Positions 63,145 through 64,000 of a stretch of DNA of 64,000 nucleotides are shown in pieces. The translations under genes were made by a program, and so were the position numbers. The notes beneath the pieces are model-generated. The model had not been told where the DNA came from and ran no database searches. It saw nothing but the letters and a program-made list of their open reading frames with translations. Location: contig CAWBNO010000006.1 in the NCBI GenBank assembly GCA_963790095.1, positions 62,001-126,000 on the forward strand, in the 5' to 3' direction. How positions within the stretch are numbered: the first letter of the stretch is position 1; every line of letters starts with the position of its first letter. This stretch comes from JAAXQD01 sp963790095 (lineage in GTDB: Bacteria > Desulfobacterota > Desulfobacteria > Desulfobacterales > UBA11574).

Positions 63145-64000
63145 GGGGTATTATAAAAAATTCGGGGGGGCCTACCTTCCCGAAATTCTGGTGGCCACAT
63201 TCGACGAGCTTGTGGAAACATTTCAAACGGCAAAAAACGATCCCGGATTCTGGGAGGAGTATGTGGACATAATGTCCACCTATTCGTGCCGCCCGACGCC
63301 GATTACGTTTGCCCAAAACCTGACGCAGCATTTCGGCGGCGCACGTATTTATATCAAAAGAGAAGACCTTAACCATACCGGCGCCCACAAGGCCAATAAC
63401 GTTATCGGGCAGGGCCTTTTGGTGAAACGGATGGGAAAGACCCGGGTTATCGCAGAGACCGGTGCCGGACAGCACGGCGTGGCCACCGCCACCATGGCCG
63501 CACGGTTCGGATTCAAATGTACCATCTACATGGGTGAGGTGGATGTTCAGCGGCAGCGTCCCAATGTATTTTGGATGGAGCGGTTGGGTGCTGAAGTCAT
63601 CACCGTTAAAGAAGGAACTCGAATTTTAAAAGATGCAATCAATGAATCTTTTCGGGACTGGGTGACCCACATGGATACCACGCATTATGTACTGGGAACG
63701 GCCTGCGGCCCCCATCCATTCCCGGAAATGGTCTCTTATTTCCAATCGATTATCGGACAAGAGGCCCGGAAACAGATTCTTGAGCAAGCAGGGGAGCTAC
63801 CTGCCCGAGTTTATGCCTGTGTCGGCGGGGGATCCAATGCATTGGGGATCTTTAAGGCGTTTCTGGATGATCCGGTTGACCTTGTGGGGGTCGAGGCCGG
63901 GGGAGAAGGATTGGAGACCGGCCGGCACGCCTCCCGACTTTCTTCCAAAGATTCGAGCATCGGGGTCGCCCAGGGGTATAAGACATATTTTCTCCAGGAT
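63134..64000 (+). CDS. trpB: Tryptophan synthase beta chain, 3' end beyond window
   Basis: Condenses indole with serine to tryptophan, PLP-dependent. The frame is open from ATG 63134 to the window edge (289 codons of about 395). It has GGAYLPEILV near the start, the PLP lysine Lys86 in HTGAHKANN, AETGAGQHGVATATMAARFG, VGGGSNALGIF, and GVEAGGEG, all of TrpB1 type. The ATG has GGAGG about 8-13 nt upstream, partly inside gntR. The usual partner trpA cannot be seen because the window ends. Confidence 0.95.
   Translation, partial: MKDRGYYKKFGGAYLPEILVATFDELVETFQTAKNDPGFWEEYVDIMSTYSCRPTPITFAQNLTQHFGGARIYIKREDLNHTGAHKANNVIGQGLLVKRMGKTRVIAETGAGQHGVATATMAARFGFKCTIYMGEVDVQRQRPNVFWMERLGAEVITVKEGTRILKDAINESFRDWVTHMDTTHYVLGTACGPHPFPEMVSYFQSIIGQEARKQILEQAGELPARVYACVGGGSNALGIFKAFLDDPVDLVGVEAGGEGLETGRHASRLSSKDSSIGVAQGYKTYFLQD

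Overview
The window looks like a chromosomal segment of a Gram-negative, anaerobe-type Desulfobacterota (deltaproteobacterial, Desulfobacterales-like) bacterium. This is an inference from three things: the mix of protein families, the conserved gene blocks (psd-pssA-leuB-asd-greA-rpoZ, dnaG-rpoD, nif3-zinc ribbon-rnpB), and the many lipoproteins and dispersed palindromic repeats. No 16S rRNA gene is present to confirm it. Almost all of the DNA is housekeeping. There is no prophage, insertion-sequence transposase, CRISPR array or recognisable defence island.

Layout, left half. 1-4011 (minus strand) is a corrinoid salvage operon, promoter - cobalamin riboswitch - intrinsic terminator - btuF - btuC - btuD - cobU - cobS, with cobS cut by the window edge. 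4327-13024 (plus) is a tightly overlapped run: GMC oxidoreductase, recC without recB or recD, an anchored transglutaminase-like protein, and a two-gene ABC transporter. 13459-16537 carries lon and tsaB. 17098-23095 is a long run of psd, pssA, a leuB-type dehydrogenase, asd, greA, rpoZ, ttcA-like and folE2, convergent with dacB and dtd (minus). 25235-29911 holds an orphan hybrid histidine kinase, a glycerate kinase (minus) and yqgE. 30001-33771 holds a 47-residue four-cysteine protein (minus) and a dynamin-like GTPase followed by a ParA ATPase. 33955-35685 (minus) is a YcaO-TPR fusion.

Layout, right half. tRNA-Ala(CGC) with a terminator precedes hisB, a lipoprotein gene and hisA. Then come dnaG and rpoD (macromolecular synthesis block), a CAU-anticodon tRNA, a nif3-like gene, a coiled-coil zinc-ribbon gene and rnpB (RNase P RNA). 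After these are a protein with a C-terminal HPr-like domain, ispD, an fmdB-like gene and a secreted ComEA-like HhH protein. 48639-50023 is a gene-poor patch with repeats and a P-loop ATPase remnant. 50024-55288 carries nudix, a J-domain protein, lysR (minus), an MFS/UMF1 transporter and ilvA. 55316-61854 (all minus) holds a zinc-ribbon + SPFH pair and an envelope operon of adenylate cyclase, a NodB-type lipoprotein and a LysM-TPR lipoprotein. The window ends with a GntR regulator overlapping trpB, which is cut by the edge.

Most notable points: a family of ~70-200 bp palindromic elements in at least four intergenic places; the HPr-like fusion beside rnpB; the dynamin/ParA pair; the YcaO-TPR protein; a class III cyclase with an MshEN-like N-terminus and a substituted catalytic arginine; and a NodB-type lipoprotein lacking a metal-ligand histidine. 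None is proven to be a new system. They are the best candidates visible here.
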